In this document: positions 34,220 to 42,751 of the stretch, one piece after another
Numbering within the stretch: the first letter of the stretch is position 1
Layout: each line of letters begins with the position of its first letter
Assembly: GCA_964517465.1 (NCBI GenBank)
Contig: CAZFEK010000010.1
Coordinates: 1 to 64,000, forward strand
From: JACPUX01 sp964517465
GTDB taxonomy: Bacteria; Pseudomonadota; Gammaproteobacteria; Burkholderiales; Casimicrobiaceae
DNA: 64,000 nt
Direction of reading: 5' to 3'
Program-made: the position numbers and the translations under genes
Notes under the pieces: model-generated
The model's input: the letters and a program-made list of their open reading frames with translations, nothing else
Database searches by the model: none
What the model was told of the DNA's origin: nothing

Positions 34220-34838
34220 TGCGCACACTCTCAACAAAGGCCCTGATCAGCGCGGCATCCTTGCGCGCCCGGGAAACTTCCACTCCGCTCGAAACATCCA
34301 CCGCCCAGGGACGAACCTGACGCACTGCGCTTTCCACGTTTTCCGGACGCAAACCGCCTGAGAGCACGAGCGGCAATGGCAACGCGGGGGGAATCAAGGA
34401 CCAATCGAAACACTCTCCGGTCCCGCCGGGAGATCCTGCGCGATAGCTATCGAGCAGCAGGCCGCGAGCGCAGCCGTAGCGGGAGGCGTATTGTAGCAAA
34501 TCGGTGTCCGGCCGAACGCGCGCCGCCTTGAGAAAAGGCTTGCCAAAGCCTTCGCAAAACTCAGGCGTCTCGTCGCCATGAAACTGCAGGAGGTCCACCG
34601 GAAACGACTCCAGCACGCGTTCCACGATCGCTTGCTCGGCATCGACGAACAACGCAACGGTAGTCAGGAAAGGCGGCAAAGATGCGGCGATCGCCCGGGC
34701 CGCGTCGATGCTCACGTACCGGCTGCTGCCCGGATAGAAATTCAGACCGATGGCATCGACCCCCGCCAAAGCGCAGGCTTCGGCATCCGCGGGGTGGGTA
34801 ATACCGCACACTTTGATGCGAGTTCTCATGGCATGCAT
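34206..34838 (-). CDS. trpF: Phosphoribosylanthranilate isomerase
   Basis: Converts phosphoribosylanthranilate to CdRP in tryptophan synthesis, 210 residues. The catalytic Cys is in RIKVCGITHPADAEA and the general acid Asp in RPWAVDVSSGVE. QFHGDETPEFC and LSGGLRPENV are further family blocks. The ATG at 34838 is preferred because GGGAG lies 7 nt upstream; a second ATG three codons on is possible. The gene follows truA by 2 nt and overlaps trpB. Confidence 0.95.
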   Translation of the reverse strand: MHAMRTRIKVCGITHPADAEACALAGVDAIGLNFYPGSSRYVSIDAARAIAASLPPFLTTVALFVDAEQAIVERVLESFPVDLLQFHGDETPEFCEGFGKPFLKAARVRPDTDLLQYASRYGCARGLLLDSYRAGSPGGTGECFDWSLIPPALPLPLVLSGGLRPENVESAVRQVRPWAVDVSSGVEVSRARKDAALIRAFVESVRNAEV

Positions 34839-34840
34839 AG

Positions 34841-35644
34841 TCAACTCCCAGGCGAGGCGACTCGGGCATCGCGCCGAGTTTCCGGCAAGCCGAAACAGGC
34901 ATCGTAATCGCCGCCCAGCAGATAGAGCCCGTGAGGCGCAAAGGTAGGCGCGGCGAGCTCACGGCGGCGGGACGCCAGCACTTCACCGATCCACGCCGGC
35001 GGGTGGCGACCATTGCCCACATACACCAGCGAACCGACGATGTTGCGCACCATATGATGCAAAAAAGCATCGGCGGAAAACTCGAATCGCAAACTTTCCC
35101 CCTCGCGCCAGATCTCAAGCCGGCGCAAATCACGCACCGGGGTCTTCGCCTGGCATTGCGCGGCGCGAAAGGCGCTGAAGTCGTGCCGCCCTTGCAGCAG
35201 AGCGGCCCCCGCCTGCATCGCCGCCAAATCGAGCGGCCGGTGGTACCAGCCCACCGCGCCTTGGTCGAGACCCGGACGAACGGGCGAATTCTGCAGCAGG
35301 TAGAGGTAATGTCGCCCTCGGGCGCTGGCGCGAGCATGGAATGGGCTGGCCACCGGCACGGCCCAGCGCACGGCTACGGCGCCCGGCAGCGCGGCATTTA
35401 CGCCGCGCACCCAGGCGCTCGGGGGCCGCGGCGCGTCACAATCGAAGTGCACGATCTGGAGGCAGGCGTGCACACCCGCATCAGTGCGGCCCAGAGGATG
35501 CGTTCGCACCGCCGCGCCGGCGATCTTCGCCAGCGCCGCTTCCAACGCGTCCTGCACGCCACGGCCGCTCGGTTGGGACTGCCAGCCGCAGAATGCTGTG
35601 CCCCGGTACTCCAGCCCGAGCGCCCAGCGCTGGCGCCCTTCCAT
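34841..35644 (-). CDS. truA: tRNA pseudouridine(38-40) synthase
   Basis: Makes pseudouridine at positions 38-40 of tRNA anticodon stems, 267 residues. The catalytic Asp is in GRTDAGVHACLQIVHFD, and WALGLEYRGTAFCGWQSQ is the standard N terminus. FLHHMVRNIVGSLVYVG is also typical. The open frame extends far upstream, but the family begins near MEGRQRWALGLEY; MADRPVSETWRA, 12 codons earlier, is an alternative ATG. It lies between an orphan membrane protein gene and trpF. Confidence 0.95.
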   Translation of the reverse strand: MEGRQRWALGLEYRGTAFCGWQSQPSGRGVQDALEAALAKIAGAAVRTHPLGRTDAGVHACLQIVHFDCDAPRPPSAWVRGVNAALPGAVAVRWAVPVASPFHARASARGRHYLYLLQNSPVRPGLDQGAVGWYHRPLDLAAMQAGAALLQGRHDFSAFRAAQCQAKTPVRDLRRLEIWREGESLRFEFSADAFLHHMVRNIVGSLVYVGNGRHPPAWIGEVLASRRRELAAPTFAPHGLYLLGGDYDACFGLPETRRDARVASPGS

Positions 35645-35661
35645 GGCGCGCCAAGTTTCGC

Positions 35662-36264
35662 TCACCGGCCGATCAGCCATGCCGCAAGGAAAACCGCCAG
35701 CGCGGCTCCGCATCCGCAGAGTTCTTCCGCGTTCATTCGCGGAGTTACCGGCACTACCATCGGGGATGGCAACGGCTCCGCGAGCGGCTCGGCGAGCACG
35801 GCCCAGCAATCGCGCCCGCGCAAGCTCTCGAGAGCATGAAGTGTCAGGGCCAGGCGCAGCCCTAGCCGCTGGCCGGCACTCCCGAAAAAACCGGCCAGGC
35901 TCGAGAAACCGGCCGCTCGCTGCGGCAAGTCCAGCGCCGCAGGAAGCGCCGCGTAGAGCAGGACCACCGCCAGCAAGCGAGCGGTCTGTTGGAGCGCAAA
36001 CTGCATCCCTTCGCGGCTGGGGAGAAACTCGAACCAGCCTTCCAAGAGCGGGCGCCCGGGTACCGGCCAGGCCACGCAGGCGAGCGTGGCCAAAAACAAC
36101 CATTTGAGCCGCCAAATCTGTCCCATTGCACGGGCCGCCATCGGGCGCAAAGGAAATCGCCACCAGCCAAATGCGAGGTAGGACGCAACGGCGACGGCCG
36201 CTCCCAGAGGCGGCAAGGCAGCCGCAGCGATGGCACCGAGAAGGAAGGCAAATAACACGGTCAT
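35662..36264 (-). CDS. Orphan inner-membrane protein, weakly EcfT/CbiQ-like
   Basis: A 200-residue hydrophobic protein with about five predicted helices (for example TVLFAFLLGAIAAAALPPLG, WLFLATLACVAWPVP, TARLLAVVLLYAALPAALDL and ALAVFLAAWLIGR). The helix-loop-helix around RLLAVVLLYAALPAAL and LRLALTLHALESLRG is reminiscent of energy-coupling-factor transmembrane proteins (EcfT/CbiQ), but no ECF ATPase or substrate-binding gene is nearby. The similarity is weak, and I would treat it as unknown. The ATG at MTVLFAFLLG is preferred to an upstream GTG. It sits between fimV and truA. Confidence 0.7.
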   Translation of the reverse strand: MTVLFAFLLGAIAAAALPPLGAAVAVASYLAFGWWRFPLRPMAARAMGQIWRLKWLFLATLACVAWPVPGRPLLEGWFEFLPSREGMQFALQQTARLLAVVLLYAALPAALDLPQRAAGFSSLAGFFGSAGQRLGLRLALTLHALESLRGRDCWAVLAEPLAEPLPSPMVVPVTPRMNAEELCGCGAALAVFLAAWLIGR

Positions 36265-36327
36265 GACTTGCGCGTGTATAACGACCACAGGTGCTGATCA
36301 TAACGCGGATGGGTCTTGCGCACGCCC

Positions 36328-36362
36328 AAAAAAGAGCCGGCGGGGGAGACCGCCCGCCGGCT
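36328..36362 (-). terminator. Intrinsic terminator after fimV
   Basis: A 10-bp perfect stem (AGCCGGCGGG with CCCGCCGGCT) with an 8-nt loop is followed by CTTTTTT on the minus strand, 18 nt after the fimV stop. A strong Rho-independent terminator that separates fimV from the truA-trp-acc genes. Confidence 0.88.
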
Positions 36363-36379
36363 GATGGAGTGTGCCGATT

Positions 36380-39151
36380 TCAGTGCAGACGATCGAGCAT
36401 CGTCTGCGCCTCTTTTTTCTGTCCTTCGTCGCCTTCATGCAAAACTTCGCGCAGGATTTCGCGTGCGCCCTCGATGTCGCCCATTTCCTGATAGGCCTTG
36501 GCCAAATCAAGCTTGGTCGCGGCATCGTGCCACTGGCCGTCGAGCACTGAGGGGGTCGGATCCTCGAAGGGAATTCGATCCGGGTCGAAGCTGAGATCCA
36601 GCTTGTCCAAATCCAGGCCCGCAGTCGTTTGCATCGCCGCCGCGGGAGCAGCAGGCTTGGGCGCGGGCGCCGTTTTGGCCGCCGGAGCAGCTGGCGCGCT
36701 CGCGGCCGCGGGCGCCGCAATCTCCATGGCCAATTCCGGCTCGGGAATACGGATTTCAGGCAACGCGGCGGCCTTGGCCGGGGCTACGGCCGGAGCCGGC
36801 TTGAAGCCCGGTTCGTCCCAGTCGAGGTCGTCGAGTTTCACCGTGTCATCCAGGCTGGGCCGGGAAATCGTAGCCGGCGTCTGCGTCGCCGGCGGCTGCG
36901 TCGGTGCCACGGTCCGCGGCGCCAATTCATCCAAGCTGAAATCCAGCGCTTCGAACTCTTTTACCGCCGCGACCTCTTGCCCACGAGCCGTGGGCTGTTC
37001 CTCGGCCCCCAAAGCAGGTGAGACCGAGAAAGTTTGCGTGCGGTCGGGAGCGAACTTGAGCTCCGGCATTTCCGGCTCGGGCGCCGGCTGCGAAGGCACC
37101 AAAGTGTCCGCCTCGTCGGGGACGCTGACCACAGTCGCGATTTCGCTGGCCGCCGAGCCTTCAGGCGCCGCATACAAGGCGTTTTTCGGATCCAGCTGAC
37201 GCCCCAAGGTTGCCGCCTTCTCCCAGGCCTCGCCCTGACCCTTGCAAACCCCGTAGAACTCTTGCGCCAAGGTCTCGAAGGCCGCCACTTTGTTGTGCTG
37301 GGCTTGAATTTCGAGCAGCTTGAGATAAACCTCTTGCCGATTCGGATCCTTCTGCAGCGCATCGCGGAGGATTTCCTCGGCTTGCGCATCGCGCCCGTAA
37401 GCCAGGTAAACCTCGGCCTCGGCAATCGGATCGACCTCGTCGGTGTCGATATTACCCAGGCCCTGACGGCTGAAGCCCGTGGTCAGCGAATTGTCGCCGG
37501 TATTGACCACCCCACCGCCAGTGTTGCCGAAAACGGTGTTGGTCTTGATGTCGGTGCCGGTAAGAATGCTGTCCTCGTAGCTTGCGGCCGGGCGACGGCG
37601 GCGAGCGGCGAGGAAGGCCCAGGCGCCACCGAGCAGAATGATGGCTCCGCCGCCGCCAAAGACCATTACCGGGTCGGCGAAGAGATCCTCGTACCACGCG
37701 GGTTCTTCGACCGGTTTCATCGGCGCAGGGGGCGCTTTGGGCGCGGCCTTGGGGGGTTCAGCGGCTTTAGGCGCCTCTGCCGCCTTGGGCGGCGTTTCGG
37801 CCTTGGGCGGTTCCGGCGGCGGCGCTTCGGCTTTCGCGGGCTCGGGTTTCGGGGGTTCCGCGGCTTTCGGGGGCTCGGCCGGTTTTGGCGTTTCCTCGGC
37901 CTTGGGCGCCACCGGAGCGACGGCCACTTGGGTCGGCGCCGGGCTCGGCACTGGAGCGACGGCCGGAGCGGGGGTGGGCGCCGGGGCTTGCTTCGCGGCT
38001 TGCGCGGTCTTCTGCAGATCGGCAAGTTCCTTGTTCTTCAGGTCAACCAGCTTCTGCAGGTCTTTGACGGTCTTCTCGAGATCCGTTACGCGCGCATTGG
38101 CTTCTCGCAGCGCGCGTTCAGTCGCCGCATTGTCTTCGGCAATCGCAGCAGCGGCAGCCTTGCCTTTGCCGGTTTTCCCGCCGGCGGCTCCGTCGGCACG
38201 GGATACTTTCAATTGATCGCCACTTGGCGCGGCCTGCGCGGTATCTTCCACCGCGGTGGTGATGCGACCGCTAGCCGCGGCGCCGACCCCTTCGCTCTGC
38301 GAGGTCGTGGGCGCGCCCGCGACGCGATCGCGGTAAGCCCGCCAATCCGAGGCTTGAATGCGCACCAGTTTGGTGGCCTCGTTGCCGGCTACGGCCGCGG
38401 CCTGGTCAGCGCTCGGAACGGCCAGGGTCTGCCCGGTGCGCAGCCGATTCATGTTCTTGCCATCAAACGCGCCCGGGTTGCTTTGGAACAAAACGACCAG
38501 CATCTGCTCGAGCGTCACGCCTTCCGGTTTCACCTGGCGCGCGATCTTGCCCAAGGTGTCGCCCTTTTTGGTCGGGCCGTACTGGTCGCCAGCCGCCGGT
38601 TCGGGGGCTGGCTTGGCTTCAATCGGGGCGGCGACGCTGGCCGGTGCAGTGGTGGTCGCGGCTGGAGGCGGGGGTGGCTCGACACTCAGGCCCCGCGGCG
38701 CGGCGACGGCCGCAGCCACCGGCGCGGGCGCGGGCGCCGGAGCTGGAACGTAGCCGGGGGGGTCGAGTAAAAAGGTATATTCACGCAGCAGTCTGCCGGC
38801 AGCCCAATTCACTTCCAATAAGAGGCCGATATAGGGCTCATTGATGGGCTGGGTGCTCGTCAGCTTGAAGCTGGCCTTGCCTTCTTTGCTTCGGTCCAGG
38901 GTCACTTTGACGCGCGTCAGCGCCGACTGGTATTCCAAACCGTTTTGGCGATAAGCCGCTGGATCAGCGACCTTGGCCGCCAAACTTTCCAGCTCCTCTT
39001 TGGTCGCGGAAACCACCTCGATTTCGGCGACCAGCGCCTGTCCCAGGCCAGAACTGACGACCAGCTTGCCGAGCGCCACGGCAAACGCGGGCACAGGAAG
39101 CGCAAGCATTCCCGCCAAAAGACAGTATGAAATGTTCGGTTTGAGCCTCAT
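36380..39151 (-). CDS. fimV: FimV-like peptidoglycan-binding polar hub protein
   Basis: A 923-residue bitopic protein that in relatives organises the cell pole, type IV pili and twitching. Order: signal peptide (cleavage near AFA-VA, residue 24); a beta-rich FimV N domain (LGKLVVSSGLGQALVAEIEV); a LysM peptidoglycan-binding domain around YGPTKKGDTLGKIARQV; a coiled coil (RVTDLEKTVKDLQKLVDLKN); a long Lys/Pro/Glu-rich linker (AEPPKAAEPPKPEPAKAE); one transmembrane helix (VFGGGGAIILLGGAWAFLAA); and a cytoplasmic tail with TPR-like repeats and the C-terminal FimV motif ATKLDLAKAYQEMGDIEGAR. AGGGGAAGG precedes the ATG. The position between asd and truA is conserved in relatives. Confidence 0.93.
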   Translation of the reverse strand: MRLKPNISYCLLAGMLALPVPAFAVALGKLVVSSGLGQALVAEIEVVSATKEELESLAAKVADPAAYRQNGLEYQSALTRVKVTLDRSKEGKASFKLTSTQPINEPYIGLLLEVNWAAGRLLREYTFLLDPPGYVPAPAPAPAPVAAAVAAPRGLSVEPPPPPAATTTAPASVAAPIEAKPAPEPAAGDQYGPTKKGDTLGKIARQVKPEGVTLEQMLVVLFQSNPGAFDGKNMNRLRTGQTLAVPSADQAAAVAGNEATKLVRIQASDWRAYRDRVAGAPTTSQSEGVGAAASGRITTAVEDTAQAAPSGDQLKVSRADGAAGGKTGKGKAAAAAIAEDNAATERALREANARVTDLEKTVKDLQKLVDLKNKELADLQKTAQAAKQAPAPTPAPAVAPVPSPAPTQVAVAPVAPKAEETPKPAEPPKAAEPPKPEPAKAEAPPPEPPKAETPPKAAEAPKAAEPPKAAPKAPPAPMKPVEEPAWYEDLFADPVMVFGGGGAIILLGGAWAFLAARRRRPAASYEDSILTGTDIKTNTVFGNTGGGVVNTGDNSLTTGFSRQGLGNIDTDEVDPIAEAEVYLAYGRDAQAEEILRDALQKDPNRQEVYLKLLEIQAQHNKVAAFETLAQEFYGVCKGQGEAWEKAATLGRQLDPKNALYAAPEGSAASEIATVVSVPDEADTLVPSQPAPEPEMPELKFAPDRTQTFSVSPALGAEEQPTARGQEVAAVKEFEALDFSLDELAPRTVAPTQPPATQTPATISRPSLDDTVKLDDLDWDEPGFKPAPAVAPAKAAALPEIRIPEPELAMEIAAPAAASAPAAPAAKTAPAPKPAAPAAAMQTTAGLDLDKLDLSFDPDRIPFEDPTPSVLDGQWHDAATKLDLAKAYQEMGDIEGAREILREVLHEGDEGQKKEAQTMLDRLH

Positions 39152-39549
39152 GCCTTCCCCTGGAGTCTTCTCCTACGAAGCTAAATTAACATCATAGAGT
39201 TAGGCTTGCAAGCTAATCCACGTTGTTAGAAACCAAATTAGCCACTTTTGTCACCCCTTGTGTGACCGGGGGACTTCGAGGCGGAGTTCAGACAAAAACC
39301 GCGGCGGGTCGGGCTGACCACGATGGCTGGCGTTAGCTCAGGACTGAAAACCCTAGATATTGTGGCCTCCATACGCCCCTCTGCTACGCAAAGAGGCCGC
39401 TCCCGAGCTTGCGCTCACGGCGCTTGGCCACACCCTCCGCGCGGCCAATGGTGTTGCAAAGACGCCCAAGCACCAAGGGCAGCGGCGAGGTTTTGCTCCC
39501 GCGGAGGCCTACCTGGCACCGTCTCTCGGGCAGTTTCATGCCAATGTCG
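39152..39549. other. Gene-free gap between asd and fimV
   Basis: About 400 bp with no credible gene. The part next to fimV is AT-rich relative to the rest of the region (around 39180-39240) and probably holds the fimV promoter, on the minus strand. The short frames here are all shadows with poor composition. I see no repeat, tRNA or clear operator. Confidence 0.6.
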
Positions 39550-40662
39550 TCAATGCTCCAACAAAATGCGCAGCATGCGCCGCAGGGGTTCCGCGGCCCC
39601 CCAAAGCAACTGATCGCCCACCGTAAACGCGCTGAGGTATTCCTCTCCCATCGCCAGCTTGCGCAGGCGGCCGACCGGCACGGTCAACTTGCCCGTCACG
39701 GCGGCCGGAGTAAGTTCCTTGATCGTTGCGTCGCGCTGATTGGGCACCACGCGGACCCAATCATTCGCTTGGGCGATGAGGCCTTCGAGATCCGAGAGGG
39801 GAACATCTTTCTTCAGCTTGATGGTCAACGCCTGACTGTGGCAGCGCATCGCGCCGATACGCACGCACAGCCCGTCGATCGGCGTCGGGTGCGCGCTGCG
39901 ACCCAGGATCTTGTTGCCCTCGGCACCGCCTTTCCATTCTTCGCGGCTCATGCCGTTGCCTAGATCTTTGTCGATCCAGGGAATGAGGCTCCCGGCCAGT
40001 GGAACGCCAAACTGCGCCGTGGGGAAACGCTCGTCGCGCAGAATGCCCGCCACCTCGCGATCGATCTCCAGGATCGCCGATGCCGGGTCGTCCAGCAGGG
40101 ATTTGGCCACTCGATGCGCCTCGCCCATTTGCTGCAAAAGCTCGCGCATGTTTTGCGCGCCGGCACCCGAAGCCGCCTGGTAGGTCATGGCCGTCGCCCA
40201 TTCCACCAAACCGCATTCGAACAGCCCTCCCAGTGCCATGAGCATCAGGCTTACCGTGCAGTTGCCGCCGATGTAGTCTTTGATGCCGCGAGCCAAGGCC
40301 TCATCGATTACCTGGCGATTGACGGGGTCAAGAATGATGATGGCATCATCCTTCATGCGCAGCGTGGATGCCGCGTCGATCCAGTAACCCTTCCAGCCGG
40401 CGGCGCGCAGTTGCGGATAGATCGCAGTGGTGTAATCACCGCCCTGGCAGGAGATGATGACCTCCATGCCTTTGAGCGCGGCAAGGTCGCCGGCATCTTT
40501 GAGCGGCGCCGTCTCCTTGCCTATGGCCGGCCCCGCGCCGCCCGCTTGCGAAGTGCTGAAGAATACCGGCTCGATCAAATCAAAGTCGCGCTCTTCCTGC
40601 ATGCGCTGCATCAGGACCGAACCCACCATTCCCCGCCAACCTACCAGACCTACTCGCTTCAT
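39550..40662 (-). CDS. asd: Aspartate-semialdehyde dehydrogenase
   Basis: Reduces aspartyl phosphate to aspartate semialdehyde, the branch point to lysine/DAP, threonine and methionine; 370 residues. The N-terminal NADP fold is KRVGLVGWRGMVGSVLMQRM, and the catalytic Cys is in IGGNCTVSLMLMALGGL. The active-site His lies in the C-terminal half (GAMRCHSQALTIKLKKDVPL). It follows leuB on the same strand by 78 nt. Start and length fit the Gram-negative Asd group. Confidence 0.96.
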   Translation of the reverse strand: MKRVGLVGWRGMVGSVLMQRMQEERDFDLIEPVFFSTSQAGGAGPAIGKETAPLKDAGDLAALKGMEVIISCQGGDYTTAIYPQLRAAGWKGYWIDAASTLRMKDDAIIILDPVNRQVIDEALARGIKDYIGGNCTVSLMLMALGGLFECGLVEWATAMTYQAASGAGAQNMRELLQQMGEAHRVAKSLLDDPASAILEIDREVAGILRDERFPTAQFGVPLAGSLIPWIDKDLGNGMSREEWKGGAEGNKILGRSAHPTPIDGLCVRIGAMRCHSQALTIKLKKDVPLSDLEGLIAQANDWVRVVPNQRDATIKELTPAAVTGKLTVPVGRLRKLAMGEEYLSAFTVGDQLLWGAAEPLRRMLRILLEH

Positions 40663-40740
40663 TGCTGCACCTGTCTAAGGAGAAATCGCCTCCAATTGCG
40701 GGGAACCGCCCTCGCGCGTTTTCTGCGGGTCGAGGTCGGG

Positions 40741-41817
40741 CTAGCCGGGCGCCCTGATCGCCGCAATCACCGCATCACCCATCGCCACCGTGCCGATTGC
40801 GGTTTCCCCGGGCAAGGCAATGTCGCCGGTGCGATGCCCCAAGGCCAGCGCTTTGCGCACCGCAGCGTCGATGCGGCTTGCCAAATCCTCGCGCGCAATG
40901 CTGTAGCGAAAAAGCATGGCCAAGGAAAGAATCGTCGCCAGGGGATTGGCTTTGTCCTGCCCGGCAATATCCGGCGCCGATCCATGGCAAGGCTCGTAAA
41001 GGCCCTTGTTGTTGGCATCGAGCGAAGCCGACGGCAGCATGCCGATCGAACCGGCAAGCATCGATGCCTCGTCGGACAAGATGTCACCGAAAAGATTGCC
41101 GGTAACGATCACGTCGAACTGCTTGGGTGTCCGCACCAGTTGCATCGCCGCGTTGTCGACGTACATATGCGAGAGCACCACGTCGGGGTAGTTCTTCGCC
41201 TCATCGGTGACGATCTCGCGCCAGTAAAGACTGGTCTCCAAGACATTGGCCTTGTCCACCGAGCACAGGCGCCGGCCGCGTTTTCTGGCCGCGTCGAAAC
41301 CGACGCGGGCGATGCGCCGAATCTCCGATTCGGCATAGTGCATGGTGTCGAAACCTTCGGTCTCGCCGGAATCATTCTGCCTGCGGCCGCGAGGCTGGCC
41401 AAAATAGATGTCGCCGGTCAGCTCGCGCACGATCAGGATGTCCAGCCCCGCCACTACTTCGGGTTTCAGGCTCGACGACGCAACGAGTTCTGGATAGAGG
41501 ATCGCGGGACGCAAATTGGCAAACAGGCCCAGCGCTTTTCGTATCCCGAGTATGCCTTGCTCCGGTCGGACCTCGCGCGGCAAACGGTCATACTGAGGGC
41601 CGCCGACCGCGCCGAGCAAAATGGCATCGGCGGCCTTGGCCAAGCGCTGCGTGGATTCGGGAAAAGGGTGGCCTTCGGCGTCATAGGCGGCCCCGCCCAG
41701 ATGGCCGCAATCGAGTTCGATCTTTTCGCCTTCGGCGCGGAAGATCTCCAGCACGCGCACCGCCTGGGTGATGATTTCAGGCCCGATGCCGTCGCCGGGC
41801 AGAATGGCAATTTTCAT
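40741..41817 (-). CDS. leuB: 3-isopropylmalate dehydrogenase
   Basis: Oxidises and decarboxylates 3-isopropylmalate in leucine synthesis, 358 residues. It starts MKIAILPGDGIGPEIITQAV, the usual start, which rejects the 44-codon extension upstream. Substrate-binding blocks are LFANLRPAILYPEL and VRELTGDIYFGQPRG; the metal-binding Asp region is DVVLSHMYVDNAAMQLV. SYA-like and HGSAPDIAGQDKANP blocks follow. It begins 1 nt after the leuD stop. Confidence 0.97.
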   Translation of the reverse strand: MKIAILPGDGIGPEIITQAVRVLEIFRAEGEKIELDCGHLGGAAYDAEGHPFPESTQRLAKAADAILLGAVGGPQYDRLPREVRPEQGILGIRKALGLFANLRPAILYPELVASSSLKPEVVAGLDILIVRELTGDIYFGQPRGRRQNDSGETEGFDTMHYAESEIRRIARVGFDAARKRGRRLCSVDKANVLETSLYWREIVTDEAKNYPDVVLSHMYVDNAAMQLVRTPKQFDVIVTGNLFGDILSDEASMLAGSIGMLPSASLDANNKGLYEPCHGSAPDIAGQDKANPLATILSLAMLFRYSIAREDLASRIDAAVRKALALGHRTGDIALPGETAIGTVAMGDAVIAAIRAPG

Positions 41818-41818
41818 A

Positions 41819-42454
41819 TCAAAACACCCAGGGCTGTTCTGCCTTGCGCCGCTCTTCAAAATCTCGGATGGCATCGGCGTGTTTGAGCGTGAGTCCGATG
41901 TCATCCAACCCGTTGACGAGGCAGTGCTTGCGAAAAGGATCGATGCCAAAGTGATAACGCTCGCCGCCGGGCACTGCCACCTCTTCGGCCGGAAGATCGA
42001 TAGTCAGGCGAAAACCCGGCTGCGCAAGGGTGAGCTGAAACAAGCGATCGACGATCTGGGCGCCGAGGACGACAGGCAGCAAGCCGTTCTTGAAGCAGTT
42101 GTTGAAGAAGATGTCGGCGAAGGAAGGCGCAATGACCGCGCGGAATCCGAAATCGGACAGCGCCCAGGGCGCATGCTCCCGGCTTGATCCACAGCCGAAG
42201 TTCTCTCGCGCCAAAAGGATGCTGGCGCCTTGATATCGCTCCTGATTGAGCACGAAATTGGGATTGCGCGGCCGGCGTGAATTGTCTATGCCGGGCTCGC
42301 CGTGATCCAGATAGCGCCACTCGTCGAACAAGTTGGGACCGAAGCCCGAGCGCTTGATCGACTTCAAGAACTGCTTGGGAATGATGGCGTCGGTATCGAC
42401 GTTGGAACGGTCGAGCGGTGCGACCAATCCCTGGTGTTGCGTAAACGGCTGCAT
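41819..42454 (-). CDS. leuD: 3-isopropylmalate dehydratase small subunit
   Basis: Small subunit of isopropylmalate isomerase, 211 residues, working with LeuC. The N terminus MQPFTQHQGLVAPLDRSNVD and the swivel-domain block ILLARENFGCGSSREHAPWA are typical. It precedes leuB and follows the small lipoprotein gene. Length is normal for the family. Confidence 0.97.
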   Translation of the reverse strand: MQPFTQHQGLVAPLDRSNVDTDAIIPKQFLKSIKRSGFGPNLFDEWRYLDHGEPGIDNSRRPRNPNFVLNQERYQGASILLARENFGCGSSREHAPWALSDFGFRAVIAPSFADIFFNNCFKNGLLPVVLGAQIVDRLFQLTLAQPGFRLTIDLPAEEVAVPGGERYHFGIDPFRKHCLVNGLDDIGLTLKHADAIRDFEERRKAEQPWVF

Positions 42455-42577
42455 CTTCAGCTTTCAATCGCCCGCGGCCTTTCGGGCACGGGACCTCAAA
42501 ACGGGAGCGGAGCGAATGCTTCCTTGACCTAGGCGCTGATGAACAAATCGTCGCCTGACAGACTTACTGACCCGCAC

Positions 42578-42739
42578 TCACTGCGATTTCTCTTCCTTGT
42601 CCTTGGATTTCTTGGTCGCGGCATCCTGAATCTTGGACCCCACCTTTTCCACGTCTTTGCCCACGCCCGCAACCGTATTGCAACCAGCGAGCATCCACCC
42701 GAACCAGGCGATCAGCGCAGCAGCAAAAAAGCGTTTCAT
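42578..42739 (-). CDS. Entericidin-like small lipoprotein
   Basis: A 53-residue lipoprotein precursor encoded between leuC and leuD. The signal (MKRFFAAALIAWFGWMLAGC) ends in a clear lipobox LAGC, so the mature protein starts at Cys 20 and would be acylated. The mature part NTVAGVGKDVEKVGSKIQD resembles the entericidin A/B family (GxGKDVxxxGxxIxxA), and a Lys/Glu-rich tail follows. AAGGAGG lies upstream of the ATG; a nearer upstream ATG opens only a two-codon frame. Insertion of such a gene in the leu cluster is known in betaproteobacteria. Function is probably envelope-associated. Confidence 0.85.
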   Translation of the reverse strand: MKRFFAAALIAWFGWMLAGCNTVAGVGKDVEKVGSKIQDAATKKSKDKEEKSQ

Positions 42740-42751
42740 GTCATGCCCTCC

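Noticed and set aside
34841..36301. truA as a 486-residue protein
   Set aside because: The family starts near MEGRQRWALGLEY; the extra upstream frame is out of register with, and antisense-like to, the membrane protein gene it overlaps.
37034..38770. 578-codon plus-strand frame opposite fimV
   Set aside because: The Gly/Arg/Phe-rich composition is the complement of the Pro/Ala/Lys-rich FimV linker; not a gene.
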